A stretch of DNA of 64,000 nucleotides from contig JAGXFR010000024.1 in NCBI GenBank assembly GCA_024637155.1, forward strand, positions 62,001 to 126,000, given 5' to 3'. This document shows positions 18,723-27,072 of the stretch, piece by piece. The stretch is from Burkholderiaceae bacterium. Lineage in GTDB: Bacteria > Pseudomonadota > Gammaproteobacteria > Burkholderiales > Burkholderiaceae_E. The first letter of the stretch is position 1. The number at the start of each line of letters is the position of its first letter. Below the pieces are notes generated by a model. The model did no database searches and was not told the DNA's origin. It was given only the letters and a program-made list of their open reading frames with translations. The position numbers and the translations under genes were made by a program.

Positions 18723-19469
18723 GTGCCAAGAACCACAGACATGCCGGGTCGCACTGAGGTGGCGGAAGCACCCGGATCCGTGCGCACTCCCGTTGCGTCC
18801 CCAGCGCGGGACCGTGACCTCGAGGACCGGATCCAACGGGTGGTCCAGGAACTCGAAGAGGACATCGCGCTGGGTTTCCTGCATCCGCGCGAACGGCTCG
18901 TCGAGGACGAACTGCGTGCCCGCTTCAACCTCAAGCGGCACGTCGTGCGACAGGTTCTGCAGGAACTCGAGCAGATGGGCCTGGTCGAGCGCAAGAAGAA
19001 CATTGGCGCGCAAGTCAAGTCCTACACGAGCAAGGAAGTGATCGACCTGTACAACTTGAGGGAGATCCTCGAGACCCATTGCGCGCGCCACATCGCGCTA
19101 CCGGTCAGCCCCGCAAAGCTCGACGAGTTGGCAGCCATTCAGCGCCAGCACGACGCGGCGGTTGCAGAGTCGAATTTGCGCGCGGCGTTTCGGTCCAATC
19201 TCGCTTTCCACAAGGCCTTCTTTGAACTGTCCGACAACGCGCCGTTCACGGAACTGATCGAGATTGCCGCCCAGCGCGCGCACAGCATCCGCTCTTTGTC
19301 GATCATCTTCCCGCACCACCTCGAGCAGGCCCGTCTGGATCACTGGAACATGATCGACGCCTTGCGCGATGGCGATCAGGAACGGCTCGTCGCCTTGTGC
19401 AGCGAGCACCTGGTTCCGTCGCGCGACGCGTACATCGAACAGCATCGCCACCGCGCCGACAAGCCCTGA
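18723..19469 (+). CDS. GntR-family transcriptional regulator (FCD domain)
   Basis: An N-terminal winged helix-turn-helix (LGFLHPRERLVEDELRARFNL, then KRHVVRQVLQELEQMGLVERKK) precedes an FCD ligand-binding domain (YNLREILETHCARHIAL, FHKAFFELSDNAPFTELIE, DHWNMIDALRDGDQERLV, with metal-binding His and Asp/Glu residues). FCD regulators typically repress sugar-acid or carboxylate operons and respond to an intermediate. The GTG start has GAGG six bases upstream; a TTG at 18711 and an ATG at 18741 are alternatives. It is encoded inside the operon on the same strand, so it probably controls its own transcription unit; the likely operator is near 15347-15392. Confidence 0.88.
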   Translation: MPRTTDMPGRTEVAEAPGSVRTPVASPARDRDLEDRIQRVVQELEEDIALGFLHPRERLVEDELRARFNLKRHVVRQVLQELEQMGLVERKKNIGAQVKSYTSKEVIDLYNLREILETHCARHIALPVSPAKLDELAAIQRQHDAAVAESNLRAAFRSNLAFHKAFFELSDNAPFTELIEIAAQRAHSIRSLSIIFPHHLEQARLDHWNMIDALRDGDQERLVALCSEHLVPSRDAYIEQHRHRADKP

Positions 19470-19482
19470 CGCGCCAATTCTC

Positions 19483-20418
19483 ATGCATGAACTCTTGCAG
19501 ATCGGCACGTTTCCGATCCCAGCCCAGAAACTCATCGATTCCGAATTCCGCTGTCATAACCGGCGGGATCTCGAAGGCGACGAAGTCCTCAGGAATCGGG
19601 TGCGGGGCATTATCACTCGCAGCAATTTCGCAGTGCCGCAGGACGTCATTGCCAGCTTGCCCCATCTGGGCATTATCGCTGTGTGTGGCGTGGGCTATGA
19701 CCTGGTCGCGCTGGAAGCAGCGACACGGCGCGGCGCGATCGTGACCCACACCCCGGCGGTCCTCAACAGTGCCGTAGCGGAACTGTGCGTCGGCATGCTG
19801 TTGTCGTTGTTGCGCCGCCTGCCGGAGGCGGATCGTTTCGTGCGTGCCGGATCCTGGCGGCACGGCGCCTTTGCGCTGACGAGCAATCTCGCGGGCAAGC
19901 GCATCGGGATTGTCGGGCTGGGCCGCATCGGCAAGGAGATCGCACATCGCCTGGAATCGTTCGGCGTTGCGCTGTCCTATTTCGGGCGCACGGATCAGAA
20001 CCTGCGATGGCGCTTTGAGCCGGACCTGCATGCGTTGGCACGCGGTTCGGACGTGTTGATTCTGGCTGCACCCGGGGGCAGGGAGACGGCACGCATGATC
20101 GACGCTGCGGTCTTGTCCGAACTGGGACCCAACGGATTCCTGGTCAATGTCGCGCGGGGGTCGTTGATCGACGAGGCCGCGCTCCTCGATGCTCTCTCCA
20201 GCCGGGCGATCGCCGGTGCCGCGCTCGATGTATTCGACAATGAGCCCGACATCAACCCGCGCTTCCTGGCGCTCGAGAACGTCGTGCTAATGCCCCATAT
20301 CGGCAGCGCGACCGATGAGACGCGGCTGGCGATGGCGCGCCTGACCCTGGACAACCTGCATTGCTTCTTCGCGACGGGAACGACGCTGACTCCGATCGAT
20401 GCCGCCACCTCGGTGTGA
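19483..20418 (+). CDS. D-2-hydroxyacid dehydrogenase (GhrB/hydroxypyruvate reductase-like)
   Basis: The 311-residue protein has the NAD(P)-binding motif GLGRIG in KRIGIVGLGRIGKEIAHRLE, the catalytic Arg in VNVARGSLIDEAALL, Glu in DVFDNEPDINPRF and His in MPHIGSATDETR. It interconverts a 2-keto acid and a D-2-hydroxyacid, for example glyoxylate/glycolate or hydroxypyruvate/D-glycerate. In an operon with a DapA-type aldolase it could reduce a small aldehyde-derived keto acid, or oxidise a hydroxyacid entering the pathway; the direction is unknown. The frame is open upstream into the regulator gene, but the ATG 13 bp after its stop is the natural start. Confidence 0.9.
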   Translation: MHELLQIGTFPIPAQKLIDSEFRCHNRRDLEGDEVLRNRVRGIITRSNFAVPQDVIASLPHLGIIAVCGVGYDLVALEAATRRGAIVTHTPAVLNSAVAELCVGMLLSLLRRLPEADRFVRAGSWRHGAFALTSNLAGKRIGIVGLGRIGKEIAHRLESFGVALSYFGRTDQNLRWRFEPDLHALARGSDVLILAAPGGRETARMIDAAVLSELGPNGFLVNVARGSLIDEAALLDALSSRAIAGAALDVFDNEPDINPRFLALENVVLMPHIGSATDETRLAMARLTLDNLHCFFATGTTLTPIDAATSV

Positions 20419-20467
20419 CGACAATCCGTTGCGTGACCCCGACCCCTACCTACGACATCCCTGACAA

Positions 20468-22015
20468 ATGATTGAAACCTCTGAAAAACGCGTGACCGGA
20501 TCGATCATCCGCCTGCACTCCAGCGACAACATCGTGGTCGCGCGAACCGATGTTGCGATCGGAGCCGCAATCGAGGGTGAGGGGATCGTCAGCCGCAGCC
20601 AGGTTCCGGCCGGCTACAAGATTGCGGCCACGCTGATCCGCAAAGGTGACCCGGTTCGGAAGTACAACGTTGTGATCGGCTTTGCGGCGGTCGACATCGC
20701 GCCGGGCACGATGGTGCACAACCACAACATGGAGTTCCGTGAGTTCGATCGGGACTATGCGCACGCCAGCGAATACCAGCCGGTGGAAGTGCTCGAGGAG
20801 TCCCTGCAAGCCAGCTTCCAGGGCATCATCCGTGCCGACGGCCGGGTGGCGACACGAAACTATATCGGCGTACTTTCCACGGTCAATTGTTCCGCGACGG
20901 TGGTGCGCAAGATCGCCGATTGGTTCACGCCGGAAAGAATGACTGCCTGGCCAAACGTCGACGGGGTGGTGGCGTTCAGCCATTCCCTCGGGTGCGGCAT
21001 GGAGATGACTGGCGAGCCCATGGCGCTGCTGCGCCGGACCATCGCCGGCTATGCTCGCCACGCGAATCTGGCCGGCGTTCTGATCGTGGGCCTGGGCTGC
21101 GAGCGAAACCTTCTTGCCGGGCTGATGCAAGACGAGCGGCTGGAATCCGGACCCCTGCTGCACGCCCTGGTGATGCAGGAGAGCGGGGGTACGCGCCAGA
21201 CGATTGCTGCCGGCGTCGCAGCCGTCAACGACATGTTGCCTGGCGCCAACCAGATCGTGCGCAGCACGGTGCCAGCCAGCCATTTGGTGGTGGGTCTCCA
21301 ATGCGGCGGATCGGACGGCTTTTCTTCCATTACGGCCAACCCGGCGCTCGGGGCCGCGGTCGACATCCTGGCGCGCCACGGCGGCACTGCAATCCTGTCG
21401 GAAACGCCGGAGATCTATGGGGTCGAACACACGCTGACGCGACGCGCGGTGAGCCGCGAAGTCGGCGAAAAACTGGTTGAGCGCATTCGCTGGTGGAAAG
21501 AGGAATATTCGGTGGGGCGCGATGTGCAGATCAACGGGGCGGTAAGCCCGGGCAATCAGGCGGGCGGGCTGGCCAATATCTTCGAGAAATCCCTGGGTTC
21601 CTCAATGAAGGGCGGCACCGGGCCGTTGATGGAGGTCTTTCGGTACGCGGAGCCGGTCACGACGAAGGGTTTCGTATTCATGGACACGCCCGGCTACGAC
21701 CCGGTTTCGGCAACCGGCCAGATCGCAGGCGGTGCCAACCTGATCGCATTCACGACCGGCCGCGGGTCGATGTTCGGAGCCAAGCCGGTGCCCAGCATCA
21801 AGCTGGCTACCAACACCCCGATGTTCCTCCGGTTGGAGGAGGACATGGACATCAACTGCGGCGAGATTCTGGACGGAAACTGCGGCCTGGAGGAAATGGG
21901 ACAGCGCATTTTCGAGCAGATGCTGCGCACGGCCTCCGGCGAGCGCTCGAAGAGCGAATTGCTTGGCCTTGGCGACAACGAGTTCGTGCCGTGGCAAATC
22001 GGCATCATGAGTTGA
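20468..22015 (+). CDS. UxaA/GarD-family sugar-acid dehydratase
   Basis: The 515-residue protein combines an N-terminal SAF-type domain (residues ~1-95, with APGTMVHNHNMEF) and the large altronate/galactarate dehydratase domain starting with GIIRADGRVATRNYIGVLSTVNCSATV. Cysteine-containing stretches typical of the iron-dependent active site are visible: FSHSLGCGMEM, GLGCERN, LQCGGSDGFSS and EDMDINCGEILDGNCGLEE. Family members dehydrate altronate, galactarate or related acids to 2-keto-3-deoxy acids; the fused SuyAB-like sulfolactate lyases are distant relatives. No strong Shine-Dalgarno sequence precedes the ATG. The IlvD-type dehydratase gene follows after 19 bp. Confidence 0.88.
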   Translation: MIETSEKRVTGSIIRLHSSDNIVVARTDVAIGAAIEGEGIVSRSQVPAGYKIAATLIRKGDPVRKYNVVIGFAAVDIAPGTMVHNHNMEFREFDRDYAHASEYQPVEVLEESLQASFQGIIRADGRVATRNYIGVLSTVNCSATVVRKIADWFTPERMTAWPNVDGVVAFSHSLGCGMEMTGEPMALLRRTIAGYARHANLAGVLIVGLGCERNLLAGLMQDERLESGPLLHALVMQESGGTRQTIAAGVAAVNDMLPGANQIVRSTVPASHLVVGLQCGGSDGFSSITANPALGAAVDILARHGGTAILSETPEIYGVEHTLTRRAVSREVGEKLVERIRWWKEEYSVGRDVQINGAVSPGNQAGGLANIFEKSLGSSMKGGTGPLMEVFRYAEPVTTKGFVFMDTPGYDPVSATGQIAGGANLIAFTTGRGSMFGAKPVPSIKLATNTPMFLRLEEDMDINCGEILDGNCGLEEMGQRIFEQMLRTASGERSKSELLGLGDNEFVPWQIGIMS

Positions 22016-22034
22016 ATATGGGAAGGAAGATCAC

Positions 22035-23774
22035 ATGACGGACAGCAACGAACCCAAAGGCCTGAAGAAGGGCCTGACGAACTACGGCGACATCGATTTT
22101 TCGCTGTTCCTGCGCAAGGCCTTCATCAAAGGAGCGGGATATACCGATGACGCGCTCTCGCGCCATGTGGTCGGCATCATCAACACCGGCAGCGACTTCA
22201 ATCCGTGCCACGGCAACGCCCCCCAGCTTGTCGAGGCGGTCAAGCGCGGTGTGATGCTCTCCGGCGGCATCCCCTTCGAGTTTCCGACCATCTCGGTTCA
22301 CGAGAGCTTCGCGCATCCCACGAGCATGTACTTGCGCAATCTGATGGCCATCGACACGGAGGAGATGATTCGCGCCCAGCCGATGGACGCCGTCGTCCTG
22401 ATCGGCGGTTGCGACAAGACGGTGCCTGCGCAATTGATGGGCGCGATTTCGGCGGGAATCCCGGCGATCCAGCTGGTCACCGGGTCGATGCTGACCGGGT
22501 CGAACCGCGGTGAGCGGGTGGGGGCGTGCACCGACTGTCGCCGATTCTGGGCAAGTTTCCGGGGCGAAGAGATCGACGCGCAGGAAATCGCTGCGGTCAA
22601 CAATCAGCTGGTCGCCAGTGTCGGCACGTGCTCGGTGATGGGAACCGCCAGCACGATGGCCTGCATCGCCGAGGCGCTGGGCATCATGCTGCCCGGTGGC
22701 GCCTCGCCGCCGGCCGTGACGGCAGATCGAATCCGCATCGCGGAGCGCACCGGCGCCCAGGCGATCGCGATGATCGAACAGCGCCTGACGCCAGACCGGA
22801 TTCTGACGGCCAAGTCAGTCGAGAACGCGCTGCGCGTGTTGCTGGCGATCGGCGGCTCGACCAATGCGATCATCCACTTGACGGCGATTGCCGGGCGCAT
22901 GGGCATCGCCATCGACCTGGCGCAGTTCGACCGGATGAGTGAAGAAACCCCGGTGCTGGTCAACCTGAAGCCCTCGGGCGATCACTACATGGAGGATTTT
23001 CATCGGGCCGGCGGCCTCGTGACCGTGTTGCGGGAACTGCGGACGATGCTGCATCTGGATGCCCTGACCGTGACGGGCCGCACGCTTGGTGAGGAAATTG
23101 ACGCGGCCGGACCGGGCTTCCCGCAGGAAGTCGTACGCGGCGTCGACAACCCCGTCTACGCCCACGGGGGCATCGCTGTGTTGCGCGGCAATATCGCCCC
23201 GGGGGGCGCCATCATCAAGCGCTCCGCGGCGTCACTGGCGTTGATGGAACACGAAGGTCGTGCCGTGGTCTTCGAGGACATGGCAGATCTGGCGGCGCGC
23301 ATCGATGACGAAGCGCTCGAGGTCGCGGCCGACGACGTCCTGGTCCTCAAGCAACTCGGCCCGGTCGGCGCGCCGGGCATGCCGGAGGCGGGCTACATCC
23401 CGATTCCGAAGAAGCTGGGCCGAATCGGTGTCAAGGACATGGTGCGGATCTCCGACGGGCGCATCAGCGGCACTGCCGGCGGCACGGTCATCGTTCACGT
23501 GACCCCGGAGACCGCCATAGGCGGCCCGCTGCGTCTGGTGCGCACCGGCGACCGGATTCGCCTCAGCGTCGCCGCGCGCACGCTTTCGGTGCTCCTGAGT
23601 GACGATGAGCTCGCGGCGCGCGCCGCGGAAACGAAACCGGCGGCGCCGAGTCCGCAGGAGCGCGGTTACCGCAAGCTGTTCCTGCGTTCGGTCACCCAGG
23701 CGGATCAGGGCTGCGATTTTGACTTTCTGCGCGCGGTCAGCATCACCGACACCGTGCCCAAATCGCGTTCATAG
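22035..23774 (+). CDS. IlvD/Edd-family dehydratase, sugar-acid (pentonate) type
   Basis: The 579-residue protein carries the iron-sulfur cluster cysteines of the IlvD/Edd family at Cys58 (NPCHGN), Cys126 (GGCDKT) and Cys199 (VGTCSVMGTAST), plus GACTDCRRFW at 163-172. From memory these positions are one residue off those of the characterised L-arabinonate dehydratase (Cys59, Cys127, Cys200), and CTDCRR is the pattern of the aldonate branch rather than of valine biosynthesis. The C-terminal SDGRISGTAGGTVIVHVTPE segment with the catalytic Ser is intact. It should dehydrate an aldonate to 2-keto-3-deoxyaldonate. GGAAGGA stands seven bases before the ATG. Confidence 0.9.
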   Translation: MTDSNEPKGLKKGLTNYGDIDFSLFLRKAFIKGAGYTDDALSRHVVGIINTGSDFNPCHGNAPQLVEAVKRGVMLSGGIPFEFPTISVHESFAHPTSMYLRNLMAIDTEEMIRAQPMDAVVLIGGCDKTVPAQLMGAISAGIPAIQLVTGSMLTGSNRGERVGACTDCRRFWASFRGEEIDAQEIAAVNNQLVASVGTCSVMGTASTMACIAEALGIMLPGGASPPAVTADRIRIAERTGAQAIAMIEQRLTPDRILTAKSVENALRVLLAIGGSTNAIIHLTAIAGRMGIAIDLAQFDRMSEETPVLVNLKPSGDHYMEDFHRAGGLVTVLRELRTMLHLDALTVTGRTLGEEIDAAGPGFPQEVVRGVDNPVYAHGGIAVLRGNIAPGGAIIKRSAASLALMEHEGRAVVFEDMADLAARIDDEALEVAADDVLVLKQLGPVGAPGMPEAGYIPIPKKLGRIGVKDMVRISDGRISGTAGGTVIVHVTPETAIGGPLRLVRTGDRIRLSVAARTLSVLLSDDELAARAAETKPAAPSPQERGYRKLFLRSVTQADQGCDFDFLRAVSITDTVPKSRS

Positions 23775-23831
23775 CCTCGAGCAACCGTTCCCGACGCCCA
23801 CACTGCCCACTATCCCTGGAAAGGACATCCG

Positions 23832-24983
23832 ATGCCAAACGAGGCAAGCGCCACCACCCCCGACTCCCGCATCGCATCCGTCGAAGCGCGGACGATCCGC
23901 ATTCCACTGGACCATGTGACGTCGTTCTCGACGCGCAAGGTCTCCGCACGCGAGTACACCCTGGTCAGGGTCCGCACGGCTGACGGTCTCGAAGGAATCG
24001 GTTTTTGCTACAGCGGCAGCCGCGCCGGGGTGATGGTCACGCATGCCGTGCGCGAACTGTTCAAACCCCTGCTGGTCGGGCAGAACGCGCTGCGCGTCGA
24101 AGGCCTGTGGACCGAGATGTACCAGGACACACTGCTGCACGGCCGCGCCGGCTCGACCATGCGTGCGCTCTCCATCCTCGACGTTGCGCTGTGGGACCGC
24201 AACGCCCGCGCCGCCGCGCTGCCTCTGTCGCAGTACCTGGGAGGCTGCGCGCAGGAGACGGTGCCCGCGTACGCCAGCGGCGGCTACTACCTGGAGGGGA
24301 AGACGCCCGCGCATCTGGGAGAAGAACTGGCGGCCTACGTTGCGCTGGGCTTCAAGGCCGTGAAGATCAAGGTCGGCCGCTTCGATCCCAAGCAGGAAGA
24401 GGAGCGCATCAAGGCAGCGCGCGAGGCCATCGGGCCGGATGTGTTGCTGATGCTGGACGCCAACAACGCCTGGAGCGACCTGCCGACCGCGCTCGAGTAC
24501 ATGAAGCGCTATGAGCCCTATGATCCGTACTGGATCGAAGAGCCGTTCAGCCCGGACGACATCGAGAACCATGCGCAGTTGGCCAAGCGCACGTCGGTGC
24601 CGGTGGCAACCGGCGAGATCGAGGCCGGCCGCTGGCGCCACCACGAACTGCTGGAGAAGCGCGCCGCGATGATCCTGCAGACGGATGCCGCCGTCTGCGG
24701 CGGCATCAGCGAATGGCGCCGCATTGCCGCGATGGCAGCCGGTTATGGCGTGACGATCTGTCCGCACTGGTTCCATGACCTGCATGTCCACCTGGTGGCG
24801 TCCACGCCCAATGCCGGTTTCGTCGAGTATTTCGCCGACGATCAGGTGCTGAATTTCCGGCGCCTGGTCGACACGCAACTCAGCTTCAACCAAGGGCGTC
24901 TGGTCGTCCCGACGCAGCCTGGCCTGGGATTCGGATTTGAGGCGAAAGCTGTCGAGATGTACGCACTGGACCAATGGGCGTAA
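23832..24983 (+). CDS. Enolase-superfamily protein, mandelate racemase/muconate lactonizing type
   Basis: The 383-residue barrel enzyme shows the general-base pair KIK (Lys178, Lys180), metal ligands Asp209 (LMLDANNAW), Glu236 (YWIEEPFSPDD) and Glu262 (ATGEIEAG), and a His at the end of the seventh strand (CPHWFHDLHVHL, His312 or His315). These are the residues of mandelate racemase-like sugar-acid dehydratases, which remove water from the 2,3 positions of an aldonate or aldarate. The substrate cannot be assigned. AAGGA precedes the ATG. It is the third unrelated dehydratase type in this operon. Confidence 0.88.
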   Translation: MPNEASATTPDSRIASVEARTIRIPLDHVTSFSTRKVSAREYTLVRVRTADGLEGIGFCYSGSRAGVMVTHAVRELFKPLLVGQNALRVEGLWTEMYQDTLLHGRAGSTMRALSILDVALWDRNARAAALPLSQYLGGCAQETVPAYASGGYYLEGKTPAHLGEELAAYVALGFKAVKIKVGRFDPKQEEERIKAAREAIGPDVLLMLDANNAWSDLPTALEYMKRYEPYDPYWIEEPFSPDDIENHAQLAKRTSVPVATGEIEAGRWRHHELLEKRAAMILQTDAAVCGGISEWRRIAAMAAGYGVTICPHWFHDLHVHLVASTPNAGFVEYFADDQVLNFRRLVDTQLSFNQGRLVVPTQPGLGFGFEAKAVEMYALDQWA

Positions 24984-25014
24984 ACCCGCGCCGATCAACA
25001 AAACGGAGAAGTCT

Positions 25015-25944
25015 ATGAACACACCCACCCGACTGAGCGGCGTCTTCTCGCCCGTGATCACTCCCTTCGCGCAAGACTTGAGCCCTGACCCGGCCAGGCT
25101 GATCCGGCACTGCCAATGGTTGCTGAGCCAGGACGTCGGTCTGGCGGTCTTCGGCACGAATTCGGAAGCGAATTCAATGTCGGTCGCAGAGAAGATGAAA
25201 CTGCTCGATTTGCTGGCCCAAGCGGGGATTCCCGGCGCACGGATGATGCCCGGAACGGGTGCCTGCGCGCTGACCGACGCCGTCGAATTGACGCGCCACG
25301 CGGTGGGTCATGGCGCCGGTGGCGCGCTGATGTTGCCGCCCTTCTACTACAAAGGGGTGTCGGACGATGGGCTTTTCGCCAGCTACGCGGAAGTGATCGA
25401 ACGCGTCGCCGATCCGCGCCTGCGCATCTACCTCTATCACATCCCCCAGGTGTCGAACGTGCCGATCAGCCTGGCGCTGATCGAACGGCTGCTCAAGGCC
25501 TACCCCGGCGTCATCGCCGGCATCAAGGACAGTTCGGGCAACTGGGAAAATACCAAAGCGATGCTGGATCGTTTCCAGCCCCAGGGTTTTGACGTGTTTG
25601 CCGGCAGTGAAAGCTTCCTGCTGGCGAACATGCGCGGGGGCGGGGTCGGCTGCATTACCGCGACCGGCAACGTGAATCCGGGACCGATCGCAAAGTTGTA
25701 CCGGACCTGGCAACAGCCCGACGCCGACGCGCAGCAGGCGGCGCTCGACGCCGTGCGCGCGATCTTCCAGAGTCTCCCGATGATCCCGGCTCTCAAGGCG
25801 GCCGCCGCGCATTTCGGTGGCGACGCCGGATTCGCTGCGGTTCGCCCGCCGCTCGTTGCGCTAAATGCGCAGCAAAAGACCGAACTGATGGCGGCGTTGG
25901 CCGCACAGGGCTTCTCGATGCCCGGTTGGAGCGACAGCAAGTAG
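25015..25944 (+). CDS. DapA/NanA-family class I aldolase (DHDPS-like)
   Basis: The 309-residue TIM-barrel protein has the Schiff-base lysine Lys171 (GIKDSSG) and the catalytic Tyr141 (YLYHIPQ). Where lysine-pathway DapA has GTTGES, this protein has FGTNSEANS (46-54), so the Thr-Thr pair of the proton relay is replaced; it is therefore not a lysine biosynthesis enzyme. Expected reactions are retro-aldol cleavage of a 2-keto-3-deoxy acid to pyruvate plus aldehyde, or dehydration/decarboxylation as in 5-keto-4-deoxyglucarate dehydratase. The ATG with GGAG upstream is chosen over a longer frame that overlaps the preceding gene. Located directly after the dehydratase genes. Confidence 0.88.
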   Translation: MNTPTRLSGVFSPVITPFAQDLSPDPARLIRHCQWLLSQDVGLAVFGTNSEANSMSVAEKMKLLDLLAQAGIPGARMMPGTGACALTDAVELTRHAVGHGAGGALMLPPFYYKGVSDDGLFASYAEVIERVADPRLRIYLYHIPQVSNVPISLALIERLLKAYPGVIAGIKDSSGNWENTKAMLDRFQPQGFDVFAGSESFLLANMRGGGVGCITATGNVNPGPIAKLYRTWQQPDADAQQAALDAVRAIFQSLPMIPALKAAAAHFGGDAGFAAVRPPLVALNAQQKTELMAALAAQGFSMPGWSDSK

Positions 25945-25989
25945 TCCCAGTCGGGGGGCGCCGCGGCGCAGAGGCCGCGGCGAAAGCCA

Positions 25990-26961
25990 ATGAATGCGCG
26001 GGGGGAAAACTTGAAACAGAATCATTGTGTGGCCGTCATCGGCGGCGGGGTCATGGGCGGGGACATTGCATCGATCTTCTTTGCCTCCGGCTGGGAGGTG
26101 CAAGTCGTCGAGCCGAACCCGGCGACACGGGCGCGCCTGCCCCAGTCGGTACCAGCGGCCAGCAATGTCATGGGTGTCCGTCAGCGCGGTGGCAGCGTCC
26201 GGGTTTGGGCGGAACTCTCTGAGATTCAATGGCCCGACGTCGAGATCGTGATTGAATGCGCGCCGGAAGACTTGGCCGTCAAGCAGCAGATTTTCCGGGC
26301 ACTCGACCGGTCCGCGCCGATTCATGTGCCCCTGACCAGCAATTCGTCCGGTTTTCCCATCAGCCGCATCGGCGAGGGCTGCGGCACGCGTGGGCGCATG
26401 CTGGGCCTGCATTTCTTCATGCCGGCGCACCTGGTTCCCGCCGTCGAGGTGATTCGCAGCGAGTTTAGCGACGAGGCGGTCGCGCGGGCCGTGAGCGCGA
26501 TCATGTGCACCGTGGGAAAGAAGCCCGTGCAAGTCAAGCGTGACGCGCCGGGTTTTCTCGCGAACCGGATCCAGCATGCCCTGATGCGAGAGGCGATCGC
26601 ATTGGTTGATGAAGGGTTCGCCAGCGCAGAAGACGTCGATCTGGCGGTGCGCTATGGATTTGGATTCCGCTACATCGCTGCAGGCCCTCTCCTGCAGAAA
26701 GATCTGGGCGGAATCGACATCAACTATGCGGCCTCGAAGACGATCTATCCGCACCTGCACCGGAACACCGAGCCCAGCAAGCTGGTGCAAGACCTGGTCG
26801 AGAACGGCCATTTCGGGGTCAAGAGCCCCAGCCGCAAGGGGTTCTACCAGTGGGACGAAGACTCGATCAAGAAAGAGCAGAAACGTTATCAGAGCGCGCT
26901 GCTCAAAGCGATGCAGATCCTGCGCGACGAAGATGAAGTCGGGGCGGTGAATCCCGCCTGA
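25990..26961 (+). CDS. 3-hydroxyacyl-CoA dehydrogenase-family NAD-dependent 3-hydroxyacid dehydrogenase
   Basis: The 323-residue protein has a Rossmann motif GGGVMGGD (18-25), the family signature LGLHFFMPAHLVPAVEVI and a C-terminal helical domain with APGFLANRIQHALMREAIALVDEG and GKGFY-like RKGFYQWDED. Single-domain members of about 320 residues include 3-hydroxybutyryl-CoA, L-gulonate 3- and L-carnitine dehydrogenases. In a sugar-acid operon a free 3-hydroxyacid substrate is more likely than an acyl-CoA; this is inference. An in-frame TTG at 26011 with a good GGGGGA site is a possible alternative start. It is the last gene of the operon; pheA starts 111 bp later. Confidence 0.87.
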   Translation: MNARGENLKQNHCVAVIGGGVMGGDIASIFFASGWEVQVVEPNPATRARLPQSVPAASNVMGVRQRGGSVRVWAELSEIQWPDVEIVIECAPEDLAVKQQIFRALDRSAPIHVPLTSNSSGFPISRIGEGCGTRGRMLGLHFFMPAHLVPAVEVIRSEFSDEAVARAVSAIMCTVGKKPVQVKRDAPGFLANRIQHALMREAIALVDEGFASAEDVDLAVRYGFGFRYIAAGPLLQKDLGGIDINYAASKTIYPHLHRNTEPSKLVQDLVENGHFGVKSPSRKGFYQWDEDSIKKEQKRYQSALLKAMQILRDEDEVGAVNPA

Positions 26962-27072
26962 GGGGCCGATCGGGCCACCGTGGCGGACGTTGAGCCGCGG
27001 AGGCTGCCGTCGTTTCGGGGATTTGTGGCGAATCCGGTAGCATTGGCGGCGGATTCAGGCGCGAGGCGAACG

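Noticed and set aside
15509-22015. Sulfolactate catabolism (TctABC, D-2-hydroxyacid dehydrogenase and UxaA-like protein resemble the Slc/Suy set)
   Set aside because: The UxaA-family protein resembles galactarate/altronate dehydratases more, and IlvD/Edd, enolase-type and DapA-type genes in the same operon point to sugar acids; it stays a remote alternative.
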